NCBI RefSeq assembly: GCF_933208505.1
Contig: NZ_CAKOEU010000003.1
DNA from: Convivina praedatoris
GTDB taxonomy: Bacteria; Bacillota; Bacilli; Lactobacillales; Lactobacillaceae
DNA: 64,000 nt
Reading direction: 5' to 3' (one strand)
Shown here: in pieces, positions 55,386-63,795 of the stretch
Layout: each line of letters starts with the position of its first letter
Position numbering within the stretch: the first letter of the stretch is position 1
The notes under the pieces: generated by a model
Told to the model about the DNA's origin: nothing
Databases searched by the model: none
What the model saw: only the letters and a program-made list of their open reading frames with translations
Made by a program: the position numbers and the translations under genes

Positions 55386-57206
55386 TTAAAACTTCACACC
55401 GTATTCTTCAAAGAATTCTGTGACAGGCTTCAAACTCTGGCCATCATAGCTATCCAAGAAGTCGCGTAAGTTGGCTGGCTGTTGCAAGTCCAAGTTTTGG
55501 TTATAGTTAGGATTAACAGTCTCAGTAATGCCATCAGCAGTAGGAGTCAAAATCAACTCTTCAACTGGCAAATCACGCTTAGCCGTAATCTTAGCATCAA
55601 TCAAGAATGGTTTACCAGCCTTAGTAACCGCCAAAGCCTTTTCAAAGGCGGCTGGCACATCAGCTGACTTAGTAACTGTTACCGATTCGACGCCCATTCC
55701 CTTGGCAATCATGGCGAAGTCCTGATCTTCCAAATCAATACCAGAATGGTGCATTGGCAAATCATCTTGCTCACTTTTAATAAAGTTCAAAGTTGTATTT
55801 GAAGTAATAATGTTAATGATAGGAAGATTGTACTTCTTTTCAGTAAGCAAATCTTGCATAACCATTGAGAAAGCGCCGTCCCCCGCGATATTAAAGGCTT
55901 GACGATCTGGGAAGCTTAACTTAGCTGCCAGTGCACCCGGCACACCACTACCCATTGAAGCAAAGAGGGCTGAAATGACCCACTTATTCTTAGGGGTTAA
56001 GTGCAAGTGACGGAAACTGTTAATGATGTTATCACCAACATCAATAGAGAAGATGGCATCATCATCAGCAACTTCATTAATTTGCTTATAAATTGCTTCA
56101 AATTGAAGTGGATCAGATTCACGGTTTTCCAACATTGTAAGATATTCTTGCCAATTCTTCATATCAGCTACGGCAGCCTGGAAGAATGGACGAGCTGGTT
56201 GTGTTTCACTGCGCTCCAAAGCCTTTTCAACAAAGGCAGTCGCATCAGACCAAATACCCATATCAAGGTTATGATGACGACCTAATTCTACCCGGTCATT
56301 ATCAACTTGAATAAATTCGAATTGGTGAGTTTGGTAAACTAAGTTGGCAAATGGGAAATCAGCACCGATAGTGATTAACAAATCGGCAGCTGCCATGATT
56401 TCATCAGCAGCCTTAGAAGCAGCACGGTTAGCAAAACCAACGTTCCCTTCGTAATCGTCAGGTATCATCCCCTTCGCCAAACCAGTCATTACCAATGGAA
56501 TTTGCAACTTCTTAGACAACTCAGCCAGTTTTTCACCACCGGCCTTAATACCACGACCAACATGAATAACTGGGCGCTTGCTCTGGGCAACCTTCGCCAA
56601 GAAAGCATCGACTTCGGCATCGGTTGCTACTGGTTGTGGTTCCGGCTTATTATCGGTTTCTGAATGTGATGAATAAATTTCGTCTGGAATTTGAACATAA
56701 CCAAAGTCATTTGGAATAATAACAACGGCCACGCCCTGGTACTTATAAGCCTCACGAATAGCTTGATCAACAACGTGTGGCAAACTTTCAGGCGTCATGA
56801 CAGTTCGGTTATAAACCGAAACATCATCAAACATTGGCCCTTCATTAAATTCTTGGAAGAAATTATAGTTCATTACCTTACTTGGTGTTTGACCAACCAA
56901 GGCTAGAACCGGAGCATGATCCTCACGCGCATCATATAGACCAGTCAGCAAGTTAGTTGCCCCAGGTCCAGCTGAACCAAAAGCTACACCAATTTTGCCA
57001 GTTAGTTTAGCATCAGCTGCGGCAGCCAAAGCACCAACTTGCTCATGGCGAACCTGAATATACTGGATATGATCCTTTTGAAGGTCAAGGGCGGCCATTG
57101 TAGAGTTAAATGAACCACCCGGATAACCGTATACATGTCCGATACCCCATGATTCCAAAACTTTCAACATAGCAACACTTGCTGCAACAGTCTTCTTTGC
57201 TGTCAT
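55386..57206 (-). CDS. pox: Pyruvate oxidase
   Basis: 606 aa from the ATG at 57206, with GAGG upstream. HVYGYPGGSFNSTMAAL is the pyruvate-oxidase version of the N-terminal motif; the ThDP site is GDGAFSMVMQDLLTE with TSNTTLNFIKSEQ. It makes acetyl-phosphate, CO2 and H2O2 from pyruvate, phosphate and O2. It needs ThDP and FAD, and sits opposite the thiamine operon. Confidence 0.93.
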   Translation of the reverse strand: MTAKKTVAASVAMLKVLESWGIGHVYGYPGGSFNSTMAALDLQKDHIQYIQVRHEQVGALAAAADAKLTGKIGVAFGSAGPGATNLLTGLYDAREDHAPVLALVGQTPSKVMNYNFFQEFNEGPMFDDVSVYNRTVMTPESLPHVVDQAIREAYKYQGVAVVIIPNDFGYVQIPDEIYSSHSETDNKPEPQPVATDAEVDAFLAKVAQSKRPVIHVGRGIKAGGEKLAELSKKLQIPLVMTGLAKGMIPDDYEGNVGFANRAASKAADEIMAAADLLITIGADFPFANLVYQTHQFEFIQVDNDRVELGRHHNLDMGIWSDATAFVEKALERSETQPARPFFQAAVADMKNWQEYLTMLENRESDPLQFEAIYKQINEVADDDAIFSIDVGDNIINSFRHLHLTPKNKWVISALFASMGSGVPGALAAKLSFPDRQAFNIAGDGAFSMVMQDLLTEKKYNLPIINIITSNTTLNFIKSEQDDLPMHHSGIDLEDQDFAMIAKGMGVESVTVTKSADVPAAFEKALAVTKAGKPFLIDAKITAKRDLPVEELILTPTADGITETVNPNYNQNLDLQQPANLRDFLDSYDGQSLKPVTEFFEEYGVKF

Positions 57207-57332
57207 TAGGAAATACCTCATATTTCTTTTTTTATTTCTTTTGCTACGAGCTCATTGTAGCACCATACGACACTTATAAACTCAATAATTACACATGTTA
57301 CATTAATAATTTCTCTCTAAAATATTATGTTA

Positions 57333-57361
57333 TTGACATTGTTTTTTAATTAAGTTAAGAT
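57333..57361 (+). promoter_or_regulatory. Promoter of the leader-peptide/PfoR-like unit
   Basis: TTGACA (57333-57338) and TAAGAT (57356-57361), 17 bases apart, 27 bases before the leader-peptide ATG. Confidence 0.8.
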
Positions 57362-57387
57362 GATTACATTGATTTAGGAGATGGATT

Positions 57388-57456
57388 ATGAAAACGCTTT
57401 CAAAATCACAATTGAATCAAATCATCGTGATCAGCCCAATTGTCATTATTATTTGA
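57388..57456 (+). CDS. 22-aa Ile/Val-rich leader peptide
   Basis: Begins MKTLSKSQLNQ and ends IIVISPIVIII before TGA: seven Ile and two Val in the last 11 residues. TTAGGAG is seven bases before the ATG. The Ile-Ser codons ATC AGC are part of RNA segment A of the attenuator. It is followed by alternating hairpins and a terminator before the PfoR-like gene, so it is a sensor peptide rather than a working protein. Confidence 0.85.
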   Translation: MKTLSKSQLNQIIVISPIVIII

Positions 57457-57558
57457 CAAATAGCTGGTCAATTTTGGAGTGCCAGCTCAAGAATTACTAA
57501 GCTGGCTGATAATTTTTTTCGTAAAAATTAATTTTGACGCCGCTTGGGCGTCTTTTTT
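57429..57558 (+). promoter_or_regulatory. Ribosome-mediated transcription attenuator before the PfoR-like gene
   Basis: Segments: A GATCAGC 57429-57435; B AGCTGGTC 57462-57469; C GCCAGCT 57481-57487; D AAGCTGGC 57499-57506; E GACGCCGCTT 57536-57545; F GGCGTC 57547-57552 then T6. A pairs with B, B with C, C with D, D with E (one bulge), and E with F as terminator. Stalling on the Ile codons hides A, so B:C and D:E form and transcription goes on. Confidence 0.8.
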
Positions 57559-57589
57559 GTTGGTCCGTCACATCAAATAGGAGAGAAGT

Positions 57590-58672
57590 ATGGAAAACAC
57601 ATCAAAAGTTCGACCACAGACTAAATCCGAAATTGTCTATGAAGTATCACAGGGAATTTCTTATTCCATTCTATCCGTGCTAGGAATGGGACTATTATTG
57701 GCATCAGTAGGTAGCTGGATTCATTTTCAACCGCTAGTCCAGGCCGGCTTGATGGGACAAAAAATGTTAGCCCCCGCCTTAGGTGTTGGCATTGCCATTG
57801 CCATGCGGGCTAATGTTTTAACAACTGGGGCTGCCCTGATTTCTGCTACTGTCGGCTCCAACGCTGTCTACTTTTCAGCTACTACCGTGGTGGGTACCAA
57901 AACTGCCACTGGCTGGTTGGCTAATCAACCCGCAGGTTCCCTAGTGATGACCAGCGGTCAACCAATTTCAGCCATCTTGGCTGCCATTGTTGCCGTCTTA
58001 GTTGGAAACTGGCTATCAGGTCGGACTAAATTTGATATGATGCTAGTTCCTTTTGGTGCCACTTTACTGGGCGCTTTAACCGGTCTATTCTTCGCCTCCT
58101 TTACTACCCCAATGCTAAATTGGGTCTCTGAAAAACTAGCTGAAACCATGCAAGTAAATCCTTTCTTGGGCGCCTTTATTGTGGGTGTCTTCTGGTTCCT
58201 ATTTTTAATGACTCCAGCATCTTCAGCCGCCTTAGCCATCGCGGTCATGCTTGATCCCCTTTCCGCAGGAGCTGCCCTGGTTGGTACTACGGCTGGGTTT
58301 GTGATGTTTACAGCGATGAGTTGGACCCAAAATGATTGGGGCGCTCGTTTTGCCCAATTTGTGGTAACACCCAAGGTTCAATTCCCTAACTTACTTAAAA
58401 ATTACTGGTTGTGGTTAGGCCCCGCTGCGATTGCTGGGTTCTCTGCTACTTTAGCAGTTGGATTTTTCCAATTAAAAGTGCCGTACGCAATTTCTGGTTT
58501 GGGATTAAATGGTTTCATCGCCCCTATCGCCTTATTGACTAATCCGCGAGCCCTATTATTAACGATGGTCTTTGGGGCAGCCCTTCCGGCTGTCTTAAGC
58601 CTATTGTTTTATCGGCTTTTACGGAAATTAGGTCAAAGTAAGGAAAATGATTTACATTTAGATATTGTTTAA
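57590..58672 (+). CDS. PfoR-like PTS_EIIC_2 family membrane protein
   Basis: 360 aa with about ten membrane segments. VSQGISYSILSVLGMGLLLASVGSWIHFQPL, APALGVGIAIAMRANVLTTGAALISATVGSNAVYF and the ALPAVLSLLFYRLLRKLG end match the PfoR/IIC-like family, annotated as PTS IIC but with no PTS phosphorylation domains. The family substrate is not settled. An Ile-sensing attenuator upstream points to amino acids or 2-oxo acids rather than sugar, by inference. Confidence 0.75.
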   Translation: MENTSKVRPQTKSEIVYEVSQGISYSILSVLGMGLLLASVGSWIHFQPLVQAGLMGQKMLAPALGVGIAIAMRANVLTTGAALISATVGSNAVYFSATTVVGTKTATGWLANQPAGSLVMTSGQPISAILAAIVAVLVGNWLSGRTKFDMMLVPFGATLLGALTGLFFASFTTPMLNWVSEKLAETMQVNPFLGAFIVGVFWFLFLMTPASSAALAIAVMLDPLSAGAALVGTTAGFVMFTAMSWTQNDWGARFAQFVVTPKVQFPNLLKNYWLWLGPAAIAGFSATLAVGFFQLKVPYAISGLGLNGFIAPIALLTNPRALLLTMVFGAALPAVLSLLFYRLLRKLGQSKENDLHLDIV

Positions 58673-58676
58673 CGTT

Positions 58677-58708
58677 CAAAAGAACTAAATCAGATTTAGT
58701 TCTTTTTT
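58677..58708 (+). terminator. Terminator after the PfoR-like gene
   Basis: AAAAGAACTAAATC / ATTTAGTTCTTTT stem, T run. Confidence 0.85.
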
Positions 58709-58741
58709 CAGTTATAATAAATAAAAAACGGAGAGAACGAG

Positions 58742-58939
58742 ATGAACCGAGTTAAGTGGTGGGCTCAAAGTAGCAAGCAACGCTATGCTAATCTTAGTCT
58801 GGCCAGTCAAAGTCAACTACGGGAGCTTCATGAATTACAGCAATTATTAAGCCAAGGAGCCATCACGGTTGAGGAATATCAAATGAAAAAAGCCGAAAAT
58901 GGTTTGAAAAATTTCCCTGATGATTTCATTAATCATTAA
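58742..58939 (+). CDS. Small SHOCT-domain protein
   Basis: 65 aa. The C-terminal half LRELHELQQLLSQGAITVEEYQMKKAE is a SHOCT domain (short C-terminal helical, usually a targeting or oligomerisation piece). CGGAGAG precedes the ATG and TATAAT lies 23 bases further up. Function unknown. Confidence 0.7.
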   Translation: MNRVKWWAQSSKQRYANLSLASQSQLRELHELQQLLSQGAITVEEYQMKKAENGLKNFPDDFINH

Positions 58940-58973
58940 AATGCCGCCCTGTTTAAAACAGAGCGGCTTTTTA
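58939..58973. terminator. Bidirectional terminator
   Basis: GCCGCCCTGTTT pairs with AAACAGAGCGGC (one mismatch), A and T runs on both sides. Confidence 0.85.
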
Positions 58974-58995
58974 ATTAATCACTGAATAACCCATC

Positions 58996-60423
58996 TTATG
59001 TTAAGGTGATACTTTTATGATTTCTTTGTAAAACAAAAACTCCTTGTTTACGATCAACAATCTTAATCTGTCCATGCTGTTCAATCGATTGACGTAAGCG
59101 ATGAGATACCATTGGTGATAAATCAGCAAAACCGTTTAAGGCTGGTATTTGACATTGAACCCGTTGACGATTATCAGCCAGTTGTACTAAACCAGTATAA
59201 ATATCAGTTGGTAACTGTGCTAATAACTGAACAGCAGGCATTTCAGCAGGATCAATTAAGCGACGACGTAAATCGAGTAACCAGTCAGCTGCTATTTTTT
59301 CTACCTGGGCAAAGCTGATTAAATCATCCAAAAGTGCTAAGGCCTCCCTTTGAGAAGCTGAAACCTGAAACGGATTTTCTAAGGCAACTTTTTCATTCTT
59401 TTGTCGACTAGCCAATAGAAACTGATCTACCTGTTTTTGATCAGAAATAACCGGAAAATTCATCAGTAAATAGGTAAAAAACAGTTTTGTGAATTTAACT
59501 GTTATAGCCGATACGCCAGTCTTATTTAACGGATCTAAATCAAATGTACGTAATTCTAAATACTGAACGCCTTTATGGGCTAAATCATTCAAATTCTCTC
59601 CCCCTTTTAGACGAACAACATCATAAAATTCTCGTTCCGCAATTAAATCCCCTTTCTGAACATCACTTTTTATTTTTTGGATATAGCTTTCAACAGATTG
59701 ATACGAACCATAAACGCCATTACCAAAACCATAACTAGAATTGCGCACCGAACGTACCAGATGATTTAAACTTTTCTCTCGATTAGTATAAAAACTCTGA
59801 TCAGCCCAGGGAGATTCGCCAAAAAGCAGTGTAAATAGCCAACGGTAAGCCATAAATCCTTGGGCAATCTTGATATAAACGGCATTGATAAAATCAATGG
59901 GCGAAGTAAATTGATCTGTAAAATTAGCCTGATAAATATCAGCCATTAATGCTAAGGGTAATCCTAAATTAATGTGGATACCACTAATCAAAGTTCGGGC
60001 AATATCCCGACGCGAAGCCACAGTTTGCATATAGTTGCGCTTATATTCGTCAGCGGGTGCAATCTTAAATTCATGTCGATCAGCTGATAAGTATGGCGGC
60101 ATTGAATAGAGCCACAAAGCTTCATCAGCAGCTAAATTCTTACGAAGAACGTCATTAAAAGCGGTTAATAAGTCTAAATTAGCTTCCAAGTTTGGTCCGC
60201 TCGGTGTAATCACCTCAACTTGTGTATCCCCAAAATCATTGCGAATCGCCTGGTGTTGGACTGGATCTCCTAACTTAATCGGATATGTAGTCCTTGATAA
60301 ATGCCCCGTTTTACGATTAATTCGATGACCTTCAACTTCAATGCCAAAAGACAATTGCTGCATAAATTGATCCGTGTTTTGTGAGTGAATAATTTTTCCA
60401 AGTAAAAAATATTGATTAAGCAT
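58996..60423 (-). CDS. GshA-family glutamate-cysteine ligase-like enzyme (copy 2)
   Basis: 475 aa. LSFGIEVEGHRINRKTGHLS is the GCS N-terminal ATP/metal motif, DFGDTQVEVITPSGPNLEANLDLL and VRSVRNSSYGFGNGVYG are shared with the copy at 60681. The C-terminal GshB-like half of GshAB fusions is absent. Family enzymes ligate Glu to Cys through the gamma-carboxyl; some lactobacillar ones use other amino acids. It has its own promoter and leader-peptide attenuator. Confidence 0.82.
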   Translation of the reverse strand: MLNQYFLLGKIIHSQNTDQFMQQLSFGIEVEGHRINRKTGHLSRTTYPIKLGDPVQHQAIRNDFGDTQVEVITPSGPNLEANLDLLTAFNDVLRKNLAADEALWLYSMPPYLSADRHEFKIAPADEYKRNYMQTVASRRDIARTLISGIHINLGLPLALMADIYQANFTDQFTSPIDFINAVYIKIAQGFMAYRWLFTLLFGESPWADQSFYTNREKSLNHLVRSVRNSSYGFGNGVYGSYQSVESYIQKIKSDVQKGDLIAEREFYDVVRLKGGENLNDLAHKGVQYLELRTFDLDPLNKTGVSAITVKFTKLFFTYLLMNFPVISDQKQVDQFLLASRQKNEKVALENPFQVSASQREALALLDDLISFAQVEKIAADWLLDLRRRLIDPAEMPAVQLLAQLPTDIYTGLVQLADNRQRVQCQIPALNGFADLSPMVSHRLRQSIEQHGQIKIVDRKQGVFVLQRNHKSITLT

Positions 60424-60460
60424 AGTACCACACTCCTTGAGAGTTATATTAAGAAAATAA

Positions 60461-60576
60461 AAAATCCAGCTACACTATTGCAGCTGGATTTTAGTAATTC
60501 ATAAGTCAGCTGCCTATCACTAGATAATGGTAGGCAACACAAGGATCAGCTCCTACCTAATGGGTAACGGAACTGA
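60461..60576 (-). promoter_or_regulatory. Ribosome-mediated attenuator before gshA-like copy 2
   Basis: Minus-strand segments: A TCAGTTCCGTTACC (60563-60576, inside the leader ORF); B GGTAGGAGCTGA (60546-60557); C TTGCCTACC (60529-60537); D GATAGGCAGCTGAC (60505-60518); E AAAATCCAGCTGCA; F AGCTGGATTTT (60461-60492 for E:F) plus T run. A:B, B:C, C:D, D:E, E:F are all possible, as in the other two leaders. Confidence 0.82.
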
Positions 60577-60613
60577 CGCTCACTGTTAGCTTGATTGATG
60601 CTGACTTAATCAT
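60557..60613 (-). CDS. 18-aa Val/Ser-rich leader peptide
   Basis: MIKSASIKLTVSVSSVTH, with AGAGGAAA before the ATG. Val at positions 11, 13 and 16, and Ser at 4, 6, 12, 14 and 15. Part of the Ser bias may come from the RNA pairing of segment A (TCAGTTCC), so Val is the better candidate for the sensed amino acid. Confidence 0.78.
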   Translation of the reverse strand: MIKSASIKLTVSVSSVTH

Positions 60614-60642
60614 AATAATTTCCTCTTTTATAAATTAGTTAT

Positions 60643-60671
60643 ATTAAATCAAATATTGTTTCAAATGTCAA
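60643..60671 (-). promoter_or_regulatory. Promoter of the gshA-like copy 2 unit
   Basis: TTGACA (60666-60671) and TTTAAT (60643-60648), 17 bases apart; same hexamers and spacing as the brnQ promoter. Ten bases beyond the stop of gshA-like copy 1. Confidence 0.8.
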
Positions 60672-60680
60672 TAATCTAAT

Positions 60681-62135
60681 TCATTGCTCATTTTTTTGAA
60701 ATAAACCCTTTTTTGACAGTAGATATTCTTGCTTTTGATGTTGGACAAAGAAAGTTCCCAATCGGCGGTTAACAACATTCACATCACCGTGGGCTACTAA
60801 TTCTGCCTGCAACTGTTTTTGTTCGTTTAGCGGTAAATCGCTAAAACCAGCTAATCCCCTTAATCGTAATTGACCAATTTGACGTTGGTTAGAAAGGGCT
60901 AACATTCCCTGGTAAAAATCATCAGTTAAGAAAGTGATTAACTTTGCTGCTGGACTTTCAAGCGGATCAGTTAAACGTCGTCGTAATTCCGGCAACCAAT
61001 CAGCCTTAAAGCGATTATCATAGGCAAATTCTTCTAAATTACTTAGTAGAGATAAGGCCTCCCCTTGGTATTTAGAAACGTTAAACGGATCTTCCAGGGC
61101 AACCGTCTCATTTCTTTGTCGACTTTCTTGCAAAAATTCATCAACATCATGTCCATCTGGTACTACTGATTGAGTCATCATCAAGTAGGCAAACAATAAT
61201 TCCGTGAACTGGACCATTACCTCACTAACCCCAGTTTTAGATAGGGCATCTAGATCAAACATTCGCAACTCTAAATATTGCACACCCTTCGTGGCTAAAT
61301 CAGCTAATTCATTCTGTCCCTTGAGTCGCACCACATCGTAGAATTCGCGTTCAGCAATTAAATCACCAACAGCAACATCTTCTTTGACCTTGGCAATGTA
61401 GCTATCCACATCTTGATATGATCCCGTAACACCATTTCCAAAGCCGTAACTAGAACTACGTACTGAACGAACATAGCCTTGCAAGGAAGCACGCCCTTCA
61501 TAAAAACTAGCATCAGCTACAGGAGCTTCACCAAACAAAAGTGTGAAAACCCAACGATAATGCATCAATCCCTGGGCAATTTTCATGTAGAGTGAATTGG
61601 TAAAGTCAACTTCATTTTGATATTGATCTTCAAAAAATTGATGATAAACATAATGCAAGACATCTAAAGCCAAACCCAGATTAATATGAACACCACTGGT
61701 AATTGAACGAGCAATATCGCGACGGGCAACGACCGTTTCCATGTAAGCGGTCTTAACTGAATCAGCTGGAGCAATTTTAAATTCAGTTCGTCCAGGATTT
61801 AATACTGGTGGCATAGAATATAACCACAATGATTCATCAGCGGCTAGATTTTTTCGGACTGTGTCATTGAGGGCAGCCAACATATCTAAACTCGCAAAGA
61901 CATTAACATTAGCTGGCGTAATAACTTCCATCTGAGTATAACCAAAATCATTTTTAATGGCATGATGTTGGACAGGGTCCCCCAAGCTAGTAGGATATAC
62001 CTGATCTGATAAATGACCATCCTGCCGATTAACTCGATGCATTTCTACTTCTAAGCCCATGATTAGCTGACTTAATTGACGACTGAGGTCATTAAAACGA
62101 ATTGTTTGACCGAAATTTGAGTAATAAATTGACAT
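60681..62135 (-). CDS. GshA-family glutamate-cysteine ligase-like enzyme (copy 1), co-transcribed with brnQ
   Basis: 484 aa. LIMGLEVEMHRVNRQDGHLS, NDFGYTQMEVITPANVNVF, RRDIARSITSGVHINLG, and VRSVRSSSYGFGNGVTGSYQ are the GCS core. It is a clear paralogue of the protein at 58996 over its whole length. It begins 25 bases after brnQ with no terminator between, so it shares the Ile-leader attenuator. This link to a branched-chain carrier raises the chance of gamma-glutamyl-Ile/Leu/Val synthesis rather than glutathione supply. Confidence 0.83.
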   Translation of the reverse strand: MSIYYSNFGQTIRFNDLSRQLSQLIMGLEVEMHRVNRQDGHLSDQVYPTSLGDPVQHHAIKNDFGYTQMEVITPANVNVFASLDMLAALNDTVRKNLAADESLWLYSMPPVLNPGRTEFKIAPADSVKTAYMETVVARRDIARSITSGVHINLGLALDVLHYVYHQFFEDQYQNEVDFTNSLYMKIAQGLMHYRWVFTLLFGEAPVADASFYEGRASLQGYVRSVRSSSYGFGNGVTGSYQDVDSYIAKVKEDVAVGDLIAEREFYDVVRLKGQNELADLATKGVQYLELRMFDLDALSKTGVSEVMVQFTELLFAYLMMTQSVVPDGHDVDEFLQESRQRNETVALEDPFNVSKYQGEALSLLSNLEEFAYDNRFKADWLPELRRRLTDPLESPAAKLITFLTDDFYQGMLALSNQRQIGQLRLRGLAGFSDLPLNEQKQLQAELVAHGDVNVVNRRLGTFFVQHQKQEYLLSKKGLFQKNEQ

Positions 62136-62160
62136 GATTCTGCACCTTTTTTATTATTTT

Positions 62161-63537
62161 TTAATCCAAAGCCTGATCTGCCATACCTTCTGAATCCTTT
62201 AGTAATTGAACTTGCTGAGCTCGTTGCCAAGTTATACCAACTAGTCCACCCAAAAGTGCTGGTAGTAGCCAACCAAATCCATCGGCAGCCAAAGGCAAGT
62301 ACTGATGATAACTGGCAACTAATTCTGCAATTGGTTTCCATCCAGCAATTGGTGAGTTAGCAAAAGCATCCAAAAAAGCAGGTGGGGTTACAAACCCCAT
62401 AACAACGCGATAAATAGTAGGAGATTGTTTAATCCAAGGACTAAGTAATGATAAGGCAATCAAAGCTAAGGCATAGGGATATAGCAACATTAAAACAGGA
62501 ACAGTCCATTTTACAATATTAGTCAGACCTGCATTAGCCGTTACAAAGGACCCAAAGGCAATGACACGTAACCACCATAAGTAGCTCACCTTCGGGAAGA
62601 CACGATTCAAATCTTGGGCAAAAGAAACAAACAATCCCATGGCGGTTGTGAAAACCGCCAAAGTTACTATAACACCTGTTATTAGGACACCAAAATTTCC
62701 CATATAATGAGTCACAATTTGACTAAATGCTGCCCCACCGTTTTCAGCGGGTTTAAACTGTCCGAGACTGGATACCCCCAACAAAACCAAGGCAACATAA
62801 AGCAAAGATTCCAAAACAATACTTAAAAATCCAGCTTTTGCTAATACTTTAGAAACAGCCTGCCCATGAAAACCCATACCACGAACAGCGTAGACAACTG
62901 ACACAGCTAGCGCCAATAAAGCCAAACCATCCATCGTATTATAGCCATCTAAAATGCCCTGAAAACCAGCGTTTTGTTGATAAGTGACTGATACCGCTTG
63001 ATTAAAATTTCCCATTGGCAATATTAAAGCTAAAACCAAAATAACACCCAAAACGATTAGAAATAGAGGATTTAAGTACTTACCCACCCATTTGGTTAAG
63101 CCTGCTTGTTTAACCGTTAAGAGGTAGGCTAACCCAAAGAATACAGCCGAAAATATTAGCATCATCCCCTGCTGATACTGCGGAGCTACAAAGGGACTAA
63201 CCCCCATTGCAAATGCTGTAGCTGCTGTTCTGGGCGTGCCCGATAAGGGACCAATTGTAAAGTGAATGGCTACTAAGACCACCGTGCCAAACCATGGGGC
63301 GACGGGGGCAGCCAAATCATAAACACTTTTGCTATTAGTCATACTTACTGCTAGCATTGCTAAAAATGGCATTAGTGCGCCAGTCAGTAGAAATCCAAGG
63401 ACAGCCAATAGCCAATTATGGCCTGCTAATTGTCCCAATTGAACCGGAAAAATTAAGTTTCCCGCTCCAAAAAACATCCCAAAGATTAAGGAAGTAACCA
63501 ATAATAACTGCTTCCGGGTCAATTTTTGTTTTTCCAT
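62161..63537 (-). CDS. brnQ: Branched-chain amino acid:cation symporter
   Basis: 458 aa with about 12 membrane segments. LLVTSLIFGMFFGAGNLIFPVQLGQLAG is the BrnQ/LIV-II start, and GTPRTAATAFAMGVSPF and GGAAFSQIVTHYMGNFG are typical. It imports Ile, Leu and Val. GAGGAA precedes the ATG. First gene after the Ile-rich leader and attenuator. Confidence 0.93.
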   Translation of the reverse strand: MEKQKLTRKQLLLVTSLIFGMFFGAGNLIFPVQLGQLAGHNWLLAVLGFLLTGALMPFLAMLAVSMTNSKSVYDLAAPVAPWFGTVVLVAIHFTIGPLSGTPRTAATAFAMGVSPFVAPQYQQGMMLIFSAVFFGLAYLLTVKQAGLTKWVGKYLNPLFLIVLGVILVLALILPMGNFNQAVSVTYQQNAGFQGILDGYNTMDGLALLALAVSVVYAVRGMGFHGQAVSKVLAKAGFLSIVLESLLYVALVLLGVSSLGQFKPAENGGAAFSQIVTHYMGNFGVLITGVIVTLAVFTTAMGLFVSFAQDLNRVFPKVSYLWWLRVIAFGSFVTANAGLTNIVKWTVPVLMLLYPYALALIALSLLSPWIKQSPTIYRVVMGFVTPPAFLDAFANSPIAGWKPIAELVASYHQYLPLAADGFGWLLPALLGGLVGITWQRAQQVQLLKDSEGMADQALD

Positions 63538-63610
63538 TTTACATTCCTCATAATTTCTGTTCGCTTTACTGTCTAATTATCAAAGCTGTTACAAAGCTAG
63601 AAATAAAGAA

Positions 63611-63731
63611 AGAGACCAGCTGCAAAATTTGCAGCTGGTCTCTTCTCTATACCATCAGCTGCCTACCACTAAGAATCATGATAGGCACCACAAAGTATCA
63701 GCACCTACCCTACGGGATAATAATGCTGATA
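63611..63731 (-). promoter_or_regulatory. Ribosome-mediated attenuator before brnQ
   Basis: Minus-strand segments: A TATCAGCA (63724-63731, in the leader ORF); B GGTAGGTGCTGATA (63696-63709, right after the stop codon); C TGCCTATC (63680-63687); D GGTAGGCAGCTGA (63655-63667); terminator AGAGACCAGCTGCAAA / TTTGCAGCTGGTCTCT (63611-63643). D shares GCAGCTG with the terminator arm, giving the antiterminator. Order and pairing equal those at 60461. Confidence 0.85.
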
Positions 63732-63766
63732 ATAATTTCTGTGTGGTTAGCTAGATAGTTATACAT
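63710..63766 (-). CDS. 18-aa Ile-rich leader peptide of brnQ
   Basis: MYNYLANHTEIIISIIIP: Ile at 11-13 and 15-17, by codons ATT ATT ATC and ATT ATT ATC. AAGAGGC is six bases before the ATG. The run overlaps segment A, so a ribosome waiting for charged tRNA-Ile would mask A. Confidence 0.88.
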   Translation of the reverse strand: MYNYLANHTEIIISIIIP

Positions 63767-63795
63767 CTTGTGCCTCTTATATATTTGGTGCTTTT

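Noticed and set aside
58050..58370. Minus-strand frame (138 codons) inside the PfoR-like gene
   Set aside because: Antisense shadow, Ala/Pro/Lys-rich by codon mirroring, no ribosome site.
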